Shown: one piece after another, positions 12,091-22,697 of the stretch
Numbering within the stretch: position 1 is the first letter of the stretch
How the letters are laid out: each line of letters opens with the position of its first letter
Source of the DNA: Sipunculus nudus
Lineage: Eukaryota; Annelida; Sipuncula; Golfingiida; Sipunculidae
NCBI GenBank assembly: GCA_026874595.1
Contig: CM049320.1
Coordinates: 2,325,501-2,389,500, forward strand
Direction: 5' to 3'
DNA: 64,000 nucleotides
Position numbers and translations under genes: made by a program
The notes under the pieces: model-generated
Databases searched by the model: none
Told to the model about the DNA's origin: nothing
Seen by the model: the letters and a program-made list of their open reading frames with translations, nothing else

Positions 12091-13084
12091 TTGGGGGGGT
12101 TTTGTTAATTTTTCTGAGGGAACTTTATATAATTTATGCGGGGAATAACATGAATATTTTTTTTACTTTTAATATGAAGATTACAGCTGTACATCACAAG
12201 CATGAAGGATAGCTGCGACGCGGGGAGTAACGGCGACGTAACACTGCATGGTGCAACAGGTTTACTTGGGAAAAAAAAGTAGTTGAGGAGTCCATTTTTT
12301 TAATTGAATGGCAAAGAGGGCGGACGGAAAGATAAATATGTAACAATTATGTTTGAAAATGACTATACTTGGAGGCAATGATCCAGTAAGTATATGCGTT
12401 GCAAATATCGTTTTGTAATAACATGCTACGTATTATTTACCCCATTAATAATTTATTATGACACCTTGTGGCTTCTTTATTACTTACTTTATTACTTAAG
12501 TTCCATGGCTTTTTACTACTTCAACGTCCTGCATTCAATACTTGTAGAATAAAAGATGTAAAAACTAAAAGACAAACATTACCATTTTGAAAGTGCCTGT
12601 TTATGGTTAAAACCAATGGCCCAATTTACATATCTATTAATAATAGCCTACCGATTTTGACAGGAATATATATATATATTAATAATGGAATAGTTACATC
12701 AGTTATGTACCGGTACAATAGGACAGGTACCAGTCCAGTTTACATGAATTCTTAATTGTCTACATTTTGAAGTTTGGTGCCATTTAATGTTAAATGTGAA
12801 TGCCAATTTTGCCAAACATTCACTGGAATAATAGCCATAGTAATACAGAAGCTATGATTTACTCAACCAGTCACAGGCAATCAAAACATCAAAGGATTTA
12901 ATTATTAATTCATTATTGCTGTATGTATTTAAAATATAAGGATTAGTCATATCGCCAAAGTGACCTGCAAAATAACTGAACTGTAATATATTGCTTAATT
13001 AAAATGTAAAAAAATAATATATAAAATGAGCTTAATCTGGGATAGTGATCTTAGATTTTACACTTATAAAAAGTTTTAGTTATT

Positions 13085-13333
13085 GTGTCCATTTGGGTAC
13101 AACTAACTGACGGTATATCTGAAATGGTTCAATGTGACAGTTGTGATAAATGGTTTCTTTTTTCATGTAATCTTGGATATCTAGAACTTAGTAGAAATGG
13201 TGGATTTGTCACTTATGTAAATAGGGTAAAATGTTATAAGAATATATATTTCACATTCAAGTTCTTGGTTGTTACATGGTCAATTTTTATTTTTAAAGCC
13301 ATATTAATTATTCTAGAATGGCTAGTGTTTTAG
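13085..13333 (+). pseudogene. PHD-finger-like remnant inside the TIR transposon
   Basis: The frame reads MVQCDSCDKWFLFSCNL, which matches the second half of a PHD zinc finger (Cys-Asp-x-Cys-x-x-Trp-Phe-His-x-x-Cys) except that the metal-binding His is Leu. No upstream Cys pair is visible in frame, there is no ATG at the start, and the downstream residues become hydrophobic and AT-driven. PHD fingers are known in proteins of several eukaryotic mobile elements, so this is probably a residue of the transposon's own or a captured gene. Chance similarity is possible but six matched positions in a row of spacing make it less likely. Confidence 0.5.
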
Positions 13334-13803
13334 TTGGATTGGTATACGTGGTATATGTCTCAGTAACTTGTTTTTCATAATATATTTCACTTTGTGCTTA
13401 TTTTTGCCTGTTATAACAGTAATGATATTCTGTACATATTTTTATTGTATCACATATTTCTGTATATGTTGTGTTTGTTGTAAATAATTTTGTTGTAACC
13501 AGTATGTGGCTTCAGTTCAATTCCTCAGAATAAAGACACCCAAGAAATATTATTAGTGATAATTGTATTCTCAATATGAATTTAATAATCAAATTCGGTC
13601 TTTTATAATAATTTAAATCAAATGACTAATAATAGTTAATTCTTTTATAATTTCTCACATATGAACAGTGAAAAAAAATTCATGATGAATACTGTTTATG
13701 TTAATACCCACATAAATTATATGAATATAATATAAACATAAATCATATATATATAATAAATAGTAATAAGTTCCATCAGACAAATTATCAAAACACATCC
13801 CAC

Positions 13804-13934
13804 AATAACTTTTTTCTGGTCAGACGTTGTTGTCCGCAAAATCCGGCCGCACGCGATTTAGGCACTTGCTAAGGCAGTTGAAACTGCGTGCACGTAGGCG
13901 TGCACGCAGGCGTGCACGCGTTTTAGGCAGTCCC
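13804..13934. repeat. Right terminal inverted repeat
   Basis: Reverse complement of the left TIR. It reads TTTTTTCTGGTCAGACGTTG to TTTTAGGCAGTCCC. Differences from the left TIR are a handful of transitions (for example CGCGTGCACG against TGCGTGCACG) and one base in the A run. Confidence 0.95.
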
Positions 13935-14030
13935 CAATAATTGTAATTTTCACTTTTAGTGTTTCATTGGGGTTACATTTTTTGTGATCTCACTATATAT
14001 ACAGGAACCTGCATATATTATATTAGTTAA

Positions 14031-14600
14031 CCAGAATATGGGCAGTCAACAAGTGGCATCATATACATTGTATCTGCTGAATCACAGTCCATAGACTAAC
14101 CAAGGCACTGAATGTCTCCAGACATGAGAGTCTTCCAGCTTTCAGGCATCAGAGATGCAATTATAGTAGGTGCATGGCACCATCAGTCTTAGAGCAAGAT
14201 GAAGTTTTACTATCCAAGAATACAGACATTCATAATTTCAGGCCAATCCGGCAACCCACTCCTGAGATAAGTGCAAGGATTTATAACTATTATATTAAAA
14301 TGTTATTGTAGGTGGCGCCACTGGCCTTGTGCATGAGAAACTATGCATGGACTTGCACAATTTCATGCTGACATGTCAAACCATTCCTGAGATATGTTCA
14401 TGGATCATTGGATGATTTCTATGAAAACAAGATTGTAGATGAAGCCACCAGTCTTGGACACAGGTCAAATGTATATAAGATTTATGACCATGCAACATTT
14501 CAGGATGATACACCAAACTATTCCTGAGATGTGTGAAGGTACCAGTATGAAGGACACCAGAGTTGTACCTGAGTCACTAGGCATGTCACAATACATTAAA
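14031..14600 (-). mobile_element. Degenerate Helitron-like copy, 3' end at 14031
   Basis: The left edge AACCAGAATATGGGCAGTCA, followed by ACAAGTGGCATCATATACAT, aligns with the 3' terminus of the Helitron copy at 53873 (AACTGGAATATGGGTAGTCG then ACAAGCAACTATGTGTATCC). Inward, GGTGGCGCCACT (near 14312) and two phrases of the type AAACCATTCCTGAGATATG match the body of the same family. The terminal hairpin is damaged and the 5' limit is unclear, so this is an old copy. Confidence 0.65.
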
Positions 14601-15621
14601 TAATCCATACAGTGAATCAAAGCACATTCATAATCAATAACACAAAATCAATTAACTTTGATTATTGCACGCATTTACTGTCACTTTCATTCTCTTGTCA
14701 CAAGATGTAGTGAGCACTATTTTTTAACAAGGAAGTCACCCAACTTATCTCATAATATCAGATGTCCATACATGAAAGGAATGAATAACTACTTGATCTG
14801 CAAAATCACTAATATTCATCATCGCATAATCTGAGGAAGAAAATTTCAGCAGATATAGGTCTCAAGCAGAATGTTATGAATGTTTGCAATAATAAAATTG
14901 AGAACTGAAGTGAATGACAAATTAATGATCAAAGTGAATCATAGACATATTAATATTCAAAGACCTAGTGTGACGTGAAAATATAACTAATCTCTCTTTC
15001 ATTTAAAATAGACTCTTTGAGATCAGTAACTCAAATTTTATCTTGGTTAATTTGCCTTACTTTTTCACAGCCCTTGGAACAACTGTGTCATTTTTTACTG
15101 ATTTCTGTGATCACTTGGTCTGGCATTGCCATGATAATGAGGAGGTTTCTGAAACTGTCGCATCACTCAAATTCCAGGAAACAGAAGACACAGACAAAGT
15201 AATAATCAAGTCTGAGGAGACCGGTTCACCATAGCAATACATGCTGACAGTGGACAGAACTGTGACTTAACATGAGCCAGTCTGCTAAGAAGGATTAACT
15301 TGTTTATGTTAAGTCAGAACTACATTATCTCTTTTACAGGAATAAAAGTCAAGGCAAATGTATGGGTTTATCATCTGACATCTTCAATGATGTCAGTCTC
15401 ATCTTGCACTCTGCTCCCTCGTCTTTCAGGCTTGTTCATTCTTGTAGCTTTTCTGGGCTCCCTGAGGAGCATTATACAACCCAAAAAGCAATAACAAGCA
15501 CTAGAGGGTCAGTTGTTCTACATTAACCCAACGCCCGTGTCCAGTACCCATTCACTCCTTGGTGAAGAGAGTGCACCCTTGTGGTTAAGACTTTGGCTAA
15601 GTGTCTTAGCTTGGAAAGCAG
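14601..15621 (+). other. Mostly intergenic, two weak exon-like frames
   Basis: At 15062-15234 a good acceptor (TTGCCTTACTTTTTCACAG) precedes a frame ending in an acidic tail (ETEDTDKVIIKSEETGSP) and a stop. A second frame of the same region (15017-15202) is also open. At about 15340 another acceptor-like stretch (TTATCTCTTTTACAG) precedes a 50-codon frame. No family is recognised and no donor completes the model, so these are only candidates for terminal exons of an unidentified gene. Confidence 0.15.
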
Positions 15622-15690
15622 TCAGAATGGGACCTGAACCCACAACCTGGTGGACACAAGTCCAATACCCAAACCATAACACCACCATGT
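15622..15690 (-). repeat. tRNA-derived SINE head
   Basis: Read on the minus strand, GGTGTTATGGTTTGGGTATT resembles a Pol III A box region, and GGTTCAGGTCC about 40 bp downstream resembles the B box. The spacing fits a tRNA-derived SINE. The cloverleaf is not intact, so it is not a functional tRNA gene. Confidence 0.6.
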
Positions 15691-17084
15691 TCCAGATGTC
15701 AAATTAATGATAATCACAAAATGTTGACCAGAGGAACAAATCACCTACAGAGCTTTAGTGTAAGATTATGTACTTTGAATTATAAGAGCATCAGAATTAA
15801 GACAAAATTACCAAAATTAGAATTTAGAAAAAACTATCACTAATTAAACCCAAAATGAACTTTAAACTAATCACTGGTGATGAGGTCTGTAAGACACACA
15901 TCTTCTTTATTAGAAATACCATCACATGAGAAATGTTAAACTGCAATTGAATAATTCATTTAACTTTTTTTTAAATCATTTAATTTAATGTGACCAAAAC
16001 CTAATAAGATAAAAAGACCCATAAGCTGAACGTGCCATGTCAATTACTCGGGAGTGAAACATGAGCAAAAATTTTTATACTCTCGCATACAAGTCACGTT
16101 AAATTAAAAATTGTAAATATTCATAAAATCCTAATTTTAAGTGTGTCCAAAACCTGATCAGATGAGGAGAACCATATGGTATACTTACATTATAATCAAA
16201 AGTAAATATGGGTAAAGTGCTTGACATGAATGGTTCATGGATTAGTGGACTGTCAGACGGCTGATCACTATATTCCCTTGAGGCAGGTGATAATTACATG
16301 TTCCTGATTGTTAAACCTATTAATATCTATAATCTTATCCAATATTTGTGCACTAGTATAATGATATATCATCAGAAACGCTAAATAACAGAGGATTGTG
16401 AGTATTTTCCTATATCCATTCCCAAGAATTGCTTTTATTTCTTGCTGACCATATATATTTAATGTTCCATATACAATCTTGTGCTTAGCTTCTGGACACA
16501 TTCTTACATATATATATTTTATATATCATTGACTTAGTCCATGTACTGTTTCACACTGACAGTATGAAGGTCATCACATATCTGTGTTATCACCACTCAC
16601 TACCAGAACTCAGGTCCACTTCACCAACACAACACACTGTTATAAAGTACTGTATCATATTAAACTACAGCACAAGGTGGTCATCTGGTTACACTGCAGG
16701 ATATCTCATCATTAAGAACAACCCTATTTTAAATTCCCGATGGACTCCTCCTTTGGGACCAATAATATCAGGCACCTACAGATTTTAATTAGAAGTGGAT
16801 ATGAGTGAAGACTTTTTAGCTGTTGTGTCACATATAAATTAAGGACACATAGACAGACAAACATATAGACTATAAGCAGATCACTACATGCAGGGGCAGA
16901 CATTGTAGTGAAAGCAGAAATTGTATTGAAAACTAAAGCAGGAACAGTTTTTTATGTTGGTTCCTCATTTACTAATGCTAAACCTCTCCTATATATCTGG
17001 CCCTATATAACTCCATTCAAGTTTAGACTACATGACAAGGAAGTAGGTAGCACATACTTCTAGTCATTTTATATCCTGGTGTTG
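15691..17084. other. Intergenic, no gene recognised
   Basis: AT-rich DNA. Small frames at 16268-16501 (minus) and 16564-16788 (plus) carry no motif and are not called. Confidence 0.5.
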
Positions 17085-17292
17085 ACCAGGCCTAGTGACT
17101 ATGGCACCTGCAGGCCCTGGGTGTGTAATCATACCCATTGCTGGGGTCATACCACCAGGAAACCCCAGTAAGGTGCACTTGTTTGTGAATGAATCCTGGC
17201 CAAAATGGCATGGCCTCCCCATTAATCATGCAGAACATACACCCTGGGTGGGGGCCAACCGTGAAAAATCTCACTGCCTCGTGTTAGATTAA
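17085..17292. other. GC-richer island with open frames on both strands, unidentified
   Basis: This about 200-bp segment is distinctly less AT-rich than its flanks. It is open on plus (17095-17292, 65 codons) and minus (17092-17274, 60 codons). The text contains CCTGGGTGTGTAATCATACC and GGGGTCATACCACCAGG. It may be part of a dispersed repeat or a decayed exon. I do not recognise it. Confidence 0.25.
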
Positions 17293-17472
17293 ACAACAAA
17301 CTCCCTGCTTTGAGTCCTGTGTTCTACCCATAGAATACAGAAACCTTTAACTTATTATACAACAAGAAAAATATGCTATAGTTAAGTTGTCCGGATATCT
17401 GGATGCTAGGAATAACCCAGGAGTCATGACCAGACTGTAACCAGAGTGAAAAATTGAGGTCTGATGAGATTT

Positions 17473-17546
17473 CTGGAGGGTTTTGAACTACGGACCTTCC
17501 ATTCTGTTATCTAATGCTTTAACCACTGGGGCACATCCTGGCCAAG
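17473..17546 (-). repeat. tRNA-derived SINE head
   Basis: On the minus strand TGCCCCAGTGGTTAAAGCAT matches an A-box region and GTTCAAAACCC lies at the B-box position about 40 bp later. The flanking GGATG and CCTCC ends resemble a decayed acceptor stem. It is a SINE head or tRNA pseudogene. Confidence 0.65.
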
Positions 17547-18790
17547 ATTTGTACACACTTACCTTCAAGTAGTAGTAGGTAACTATAGGTATAGTAGTAG
17601 ATACCTGTGCCTGGTGCAGGCTGCTAATAAAGAACTGCTGGTGTAAATTTCCTATAAATATTTGTTAAACTTAATCAATACGCAGTACTCATAGCCTGTA
17701 TAATATAGAAGAGTTTTTGGTTACCCATTGTTTGTGTTAGCATTTTGCCCAGCAATTATCCTCCATCAATTTGATAAAATCTATCCTATTAAACCATTGC
17801 ATTTTATTTATTAATCATCTGAATTCCAAGCAATAAAGTGTAGCTTCAATTTAAAGTCTCCTGTTTATAGCTATAAATCTGTATAGCAGACATCTGAACC
17901 TGTGACATTTATTCCAAGGATTAATTTCCCAGGACCAGTATATTCCATGCCACTGTTCCCTTTAGATTAATGTTGTAATGGCTGGCAGACAAATGTTCAT
18001 GGACCCTGGATAACCTGCTTGGAGCCGGAATTGTGAACACCAGCCTCATATTCACACTGAGTCGTAACATATTAAAATCGACAAAAGAGACATTGTGACA
18101 AGACCTTCATAAGAAACAACTATTACTCATGTGTACAGAGTCTTCTGTCTTCAGAGTAAATTCCCTAAAGTTTCAGAAAATTTTCTCAATTCTGTGAATT
18201 TGCAACGATTTTATGGTTCTCTAAAAAAAACATTTTTCTTTCACAGGAAAATAATAAAATGATTCTCCAGGTTTTTATTTCAAAGATGTCAGTGACCCCT
18301 ATACTGGTGAAAACAACCTTGGAAAACCTCATGGACCTGACCTCTGACCTTTCTGTACATCTGTAACATCTGTGCGATCGTTGCATTGATGCACTTTACA
18401 CCTGTACTATACCATATGTTATTCTGTAGTACAATTAAACACCACTAGATCCCCATTATGGTAATTGAAAATTGTAACTATAAGACATCAAACAGTGGGG
18501 CCATTACAGCAAGCATCATCCTGCAGATGATACTGTTACAAAGTGTGGCCCACCAGGTGCCCATGTTTTACCTGGACTAGCCCTGTTGTTTCTTTACTAT
18601 CAAATTGCTATCTAGAAGCACCTAAGATGGTGGTACGTTCATCAGTACCCAGTAAGTCTGCCACCTGGCTGCAAATTATATCATCATTATTCACTGTTTA
18701 AGTATTATCATGCATTTTTTGACTGCTAAAATGAATCTGAAGCTGATAGTCAGTGCCACCTGTCACCACTTAGCTGAACTAAGGGTGTTT
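17547..18790. other. Intergenic, no gene recognised
   Basis: Nothing convincing. The 66-codon minus frame at 18186-18386 has no motif. Confidence 0.5.
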
Positions 18791-18795
18791 TCCTG

Positions 18796-19002
18796 TGACG
18801 TCAGCGAGGTCTCTGCCAGAATATTACTGGAATGCTTATGTGATTCATTCACCTATCATGGATACACTATGGACTGCCTACTGAGGTGTGCTTGCTGTCA
18901 CCACAACAAAAATACCCATCCTTATCAAATATATGCAAATGAAACTGAACTATCAGCTCCCCTAGTGGCCTTTTGATGTACTAATATGCAGAGTTATATA
19001 AG
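18796..19002 (+). promoter_or_regulatory. Cluster of promoter-like motifs: CRE, octamer, TATA
   Basis: A perfect cAMP response element TGACGTCA lies at 18796-18803, a perfect octamer ATGCAAAT at 18933-18940 and a TATA-like TATATAAG at 18995-19002. The order and the octamer-to-TATA spacing of about 55 bp resemble a compact RNA polymerase II promoter. No coding sequence that I recognise follows, so function is unproven. An 88-codon frame (18710-18976) overlaps. Confidence 0.2.
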
Positions 19003-19679
19003 GGATTCACCCCCATTTACTAGACAGGTAGTTGGTATGAGCCAGTATAGAAGTTCCTGACCCCTTTGCATCTAATATGCATAAGTAAATTTTACTTCAC
19101 ATATTATTGGCGAATAAATATAATTACAAATGGTTTGGCAGGTGTAAGTGTTTCCTTTTCAATGAGGATGAAAAGTTCACCCTTGCTTTCAGGATGCAGG
19201 TTCTTTTGTTAATCCTTAGTTACAGAACCCCTATGTCCTCGGTGAAGCAGGCATGACCTCAGGTTGCAGGGACAAACCGTGATCTAGCCAACTACTGACC
19301 TTATATTACTAGGATGAACATAATGAACTTGTTCTCATATACTGCAGGTCAGCTCAGTCATAAATAATATAACACCATTACTTAAATGACTTCACTGGCT
19401 TCCTGACAAGTCATGCTGCAGGTACACAATTCTGGATCTCACTTATCATACTTTGGACGATTTATTGCCATATTTATTAATCATTAAAACTCAAAAGCTA
19501 CCTGCCTTAAGGTATCATTATTGTCAAAACCCCTATATCTAAAATCAAACAAAAGTTGTTTTAAATTCATATAAAACACCACAAAAATATACATTATTTT
19601 AAACCTGGTACAGTGATCATTCTGATGGTATACATATTTTTTTAACTTTTCATTCAGTTTCAGATGATTTTTTATTTTT
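19003..19679. other. Intergenic, no gene recognised
   Basis: AT-rich single-copy-looking sequence without repeats or frames of note. Confidence 0.5.
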
Positions 19680-19870
19680 AAAAGGTACGCTATTTTAAGC
19701 AGCCAGTAACAGTTATTACGCCACTTTTTAGGGGACTAATATGAAACTACATGACATCAAACTACATCAAAAGTATTATTTTGTTTTTCCTCTATCATGT
19801 TCTTATCTATCCTTTTATCCATCCTTTTACTGAAATTTAAAATTTTCTTTCAATGAAAAATTTAATATTT
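19680..19870. mobile_element. Partial MITE copy related to 44931-45260
   Basis: GCCAGTAACAGTTATTACGC, then CCACTTTTTAGGGGACTAAT and GAAACTACATGACAT, align with the same ordered blocks of the MITE near 44950-45015. A weak inverted match (TTTCAATGAAAAATTTAATA) lies near 19850. The ends are too decayed to place a target duplication. Confidence 0.4.
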
Positions 19871-20125
19871 CAGTTTCCAACAAGAAAGATTGACACATAG
19901 TATGAAATTATAACATCTTTTGGATTGATTCAGATATAGGGATTTTTATGATAATGATACCTTAATTCACATGCTAGTGACAGCATTCAAATATACCAAA
20001 ATTTCATAAGAAAGTCACTAAACAGTTCTCTTTTATGTTTTTTCCCTCCATGGTTTTGAATGTGCATAAATGCATGTTTTGTTATGTGTATTTATCTTTT
20101 AGCACTGAATTTAATTGTCAACAGT

Positions 20126-20380
20126 TTTGAAATAATTATATAAAGAATATTGATAATTACCATTTATTTTATCATTATTATTATTATTATTGTTGTTATT
20201 ATTATTATTATTATTAATAATAATACACATAACTTGTTCTATGTTCTATCAGTAATGAAAAAATTGTATAAAGAATATTGATTATTACCATTTATTTATC
20301 ATTATTATTATTATTGTTCTTCTTATTATTATTATTACTATTATTAATAATAATACACATTACTTGTTCTATGTCTTGTC
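20126..20380. repeat. 128-bp tandem duplication containing ATT-rich microsatellites
   Basis: ATAAAGAATATTGATAATTA at 20140 recurs at 20268 as ATAAAGAATATTGATTATTA. Each is followed by CATTATTATTATT-type runs, AATAATAATACACAT and ACTTGTTCTATGT. This gives two copies of a 128-bp unit with a diverging trinucleotide tract. Confidence 0.92.
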
Positions 20381-20454
20381 AAAGTGATTGCCTTTAAAAG
20401 GAATATCTGATGATCCAAGTAAATATTTAACAGCATTTTCCCTAGCAAAGGTCC

Positions 20455-20605
20455 TACATGTACAAAAATGTTGGTAGAAATCAGTCCAGTAGTTCTGGCA
20501 CAATCCTCCTACTTACAAAGAAACAAACCAAATTAAACAAACCAACAATTTACAAACAGAGCTGGAAACATAATCTCCTTGGAAAGGTAATTAATAAATC
20601 ACACA
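20455..20605 (+). repeat. Dispersed repeat 3' tail (CTCCTTGG-GGTAAT type)
   Basis: The run CAGTCCAGTAGTTCTGGCAC, a block of CAAAC-rich sequence, and ATAATCTCCTTGGAAAGGTA ends like the fragments at about 33640-33800 and 46870-46920, which carry CATCACCTCCTTGACAAATG and CATGACCTCCTTTGCTCAGG. This is the shared 3' tail of a dispersed retroposon-like repeat; the family name is not assigned. Confidence 0.5.
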
Positions 20606-21285
20606 GCCTTCTCATATAACAGCTAGGTGACAGCAGCCAGCTCTGTGTAAGTCTTTACTGGGCAAAAATAACGTCCCTCATGGGTTCCTGCCAGGGCCCC
20701 TGAGCAAACACTTGATCTAAGCTACATGTTTTGATACAGGCACCAGGTTTTCTTTGTTCAGTTTAGTGTACAGTATGACAGATGCAGAGGATGGAGCCTG
20801 GGGTGACACAGCTCTCATGTGATACCCTCTTTATGTAAGCAGAGGGGTAGAAGGGGTAACAGATGTACATGTACTATACATTACACATGAACTTTGAAAT
20901 AGTGCTATCAGCAATAATTTAAAGGAAAGCTAACATCTTAAAGATGCAATTACATAGGTTATGATCAGGAAAAAGTTTAAGAGTATTATAATATTATATT
21001 TCATGATAATTACTATATTAAGTGTACATATATTAGTCCTTAATTCATTAACATGATTAAACATGGTAAATATAAGAAAATATGCATACCAATTAATTTA
21101 TAATTAAGTTCCACTGCTTTTGTGTTGCTAATTTATATGTGATTATTTGAGTTAGGGGTTAACTACATATATATGTTGAATATAACTGTACAGAAGATAA
21201 TCTGCTAGATTTATGTTTATTGTAAAACACTTCATTTGTTAAGGGTAGAAAAAAATATTTATTCAGACACCAAAGAGGAGGCAGG
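20606..21285. other. Intergenic, no gene recognised
   Basis: AT-rich DNA with no frame or repeat of note. Confidence 0.5.
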
Positions 21286-22488
21286 GATCAAAAGATAAAC
21301 AGAAGGCAATAAGAAAGACAAGAGAAATAGAGGGAAAGAGGGAATGAGAGAGTGAGAAGGAAAAACTGAATGAAACAGAAAGAACTAAAGAGTTAGAAAA
21401 AGGAACAGACAGAAAAGAGAGAGAAGATGGAGTAAAAGAGATAATAAAGAAAGGAAAGAGAGAGAATACACAGAAAAAGAGATAAGAAAGTATATGGAAC
21501 GGGAGAGAAGATGGAGTAAAGGAGGTAAGAAAGTGTAAGGAAAGAGAAAGAAGATGGGAAAAAAGAGATAAGAAAGAGAGAGGAAAGAGAAGATTGAGAA
21601 AGAGAGATAAGAAAAAGACAGGAAAAAGAGAGATGTAGAAAAAGAGATTAGAAAGTAAAAGGAATGAGAGAGAAGATGTAGAAAAAGAGATAATTAAGAA
21701 AGAGAGAGGAAATAAAAGGAAGATGAAAAAAAGAGATATGAAAGAGACAGGAAAGTGAGAGAAGATGGAGAAAAGGAGGTAAGAAAGTGTAAGGAAAGAG
21801 AAAGGAGATGGAGGAAAAGAGATAAGAAATTGAAAGGAAAGACAGAGAAGATAGAGAAAAAGAGATAAGAAAGGGAAAGGAAAAGGAGAGAAGATGTAAA
21901 CAAAAAATAAGAAAGAGAGAGGAAATAGAGAAGATGTAGAAAAAAGATATGAAAGTGACAGGAAAGAGAGAGAAGATGGAAAAGAGGTAAGAAAGTGAAA
22001 GGAAAGAGAGTGAGGATGGAGAAAAGAGATAAGAAGAGACTGAAAAATGGGAAAAGCTGGAGAAAAGGAGGTAAGAAAGTGAAAGGAAACAGAGTGAGGA
22101 TGGAGAAAAAGGGATAAGAAAGAGACAGGGAAAAGACATAATGAAGAAAAATGGTATGAAAGAGACAGAAAAAGGACATAATGGAGAAAAGATATATGAA
22201 ACAGGAAAAAGAGAGAAGATGGAGAAAAAGAGGCAAGAAAGTGTAAGGTAGAGTGAAAATGGAGACATGAAAGTGAATGAAAAAGAGAAAGAAGATTGAG
22301 AAAAAGAGGCAAGAAAGATACAAGAAAGAGAGAGAGAATGGACAAAACAAGTAAGAATGGAACAGGAAGAGAGGGGAGACTGAAAGAAAAGATAAAGAGA
22401 TTAGAGCAAGGTGAGAGAAAACAAGGAATGACAGGAGAGAAAGTAGAGAAGAGAAAGAAAAAAGAAGAGAGAAAAGAAAGAGGAAATC
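21286..22488. repeat. Polypurine minisatellite, about 1.2 kb, about 43-bp unit
   Basis: The plus strand is almost entirely A and G. A degenerate unit of about 43 bp with GATAAGAAAGTGAAAGGAAA then GAGAGAGAAGATGGAGAAAA recurs, with spacing variation. The minus strand is a pyrimidine tract, which explains the 360-codon Ser/Leu/Phe frame (21263-22345) and its overlapping partners: pyrimidine-only codons cannot form stops. It is therefore not annotated as a protein. Such tracts are able to form triplex DNA. Confidence 0.93.
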
Positions 22489-22637
22489 TCTGTAATAATT
22501 AAGTCAAACATTGTTTAAGGCATTCAGCAGTGAGCATCTCCTTCATTCATCTTTACTGTCTTGTTATTATAATAATCATATGGTTATTAGATAAACACCA
22601 CATCATCAATAAAAGTACAGCATAAAACATCAAGGAC

Positions 22638-22697
22638 TGTTTGATTTCTATAGTATGGGGGTCTGTGCAGTTTCTATAGTATGGGGTCTGTGCACCA
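22638..22697. repeat. Short direct duplication
   Basis: TTTCTATAGTATGGGGGTCT and GTGCAG are followed directly by TTTCTATAGTATGGGGTCTG. Two copies of about 28 bp. Confidence 0.9.

Larger units (their letters stand above)
11958..13934. mobile_element. DNA transposon, 1977 bp, long TIRs and 9-bp target duplication
   Basis: The ends are inverted copies beginning GGGACTGCCTAAAA. The element is flanked on both sides by the identical direct repeat CAATAATTG (11949-11957 and 13935-13943). Long GC-rich TIRs around an AT-rich interior, with a 9-bp duplication, fit Mutator-like or Merlin-like elements as known families; the assignment is inference because no transposase is visible. The TIRs are well over 90% alike by eye, so insertion was fairly recent. 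The interior holds one protein trace, a PHD-like segment, and otherwise AT-rich DNA, so the element is non-autonomous. Confidence 0.9.

Noticed and set aside
21263-22345. 360-codon minus-strand Ser/Leu/Phe-rich frame resembling a membrane protein
   Set aside because: It lies wholly in a polypurine/polypyrimidine array. Pyrimidine-only codons cannot be stops, three overlapping frames are open, and the 43-bp unit is not a multiple of three.
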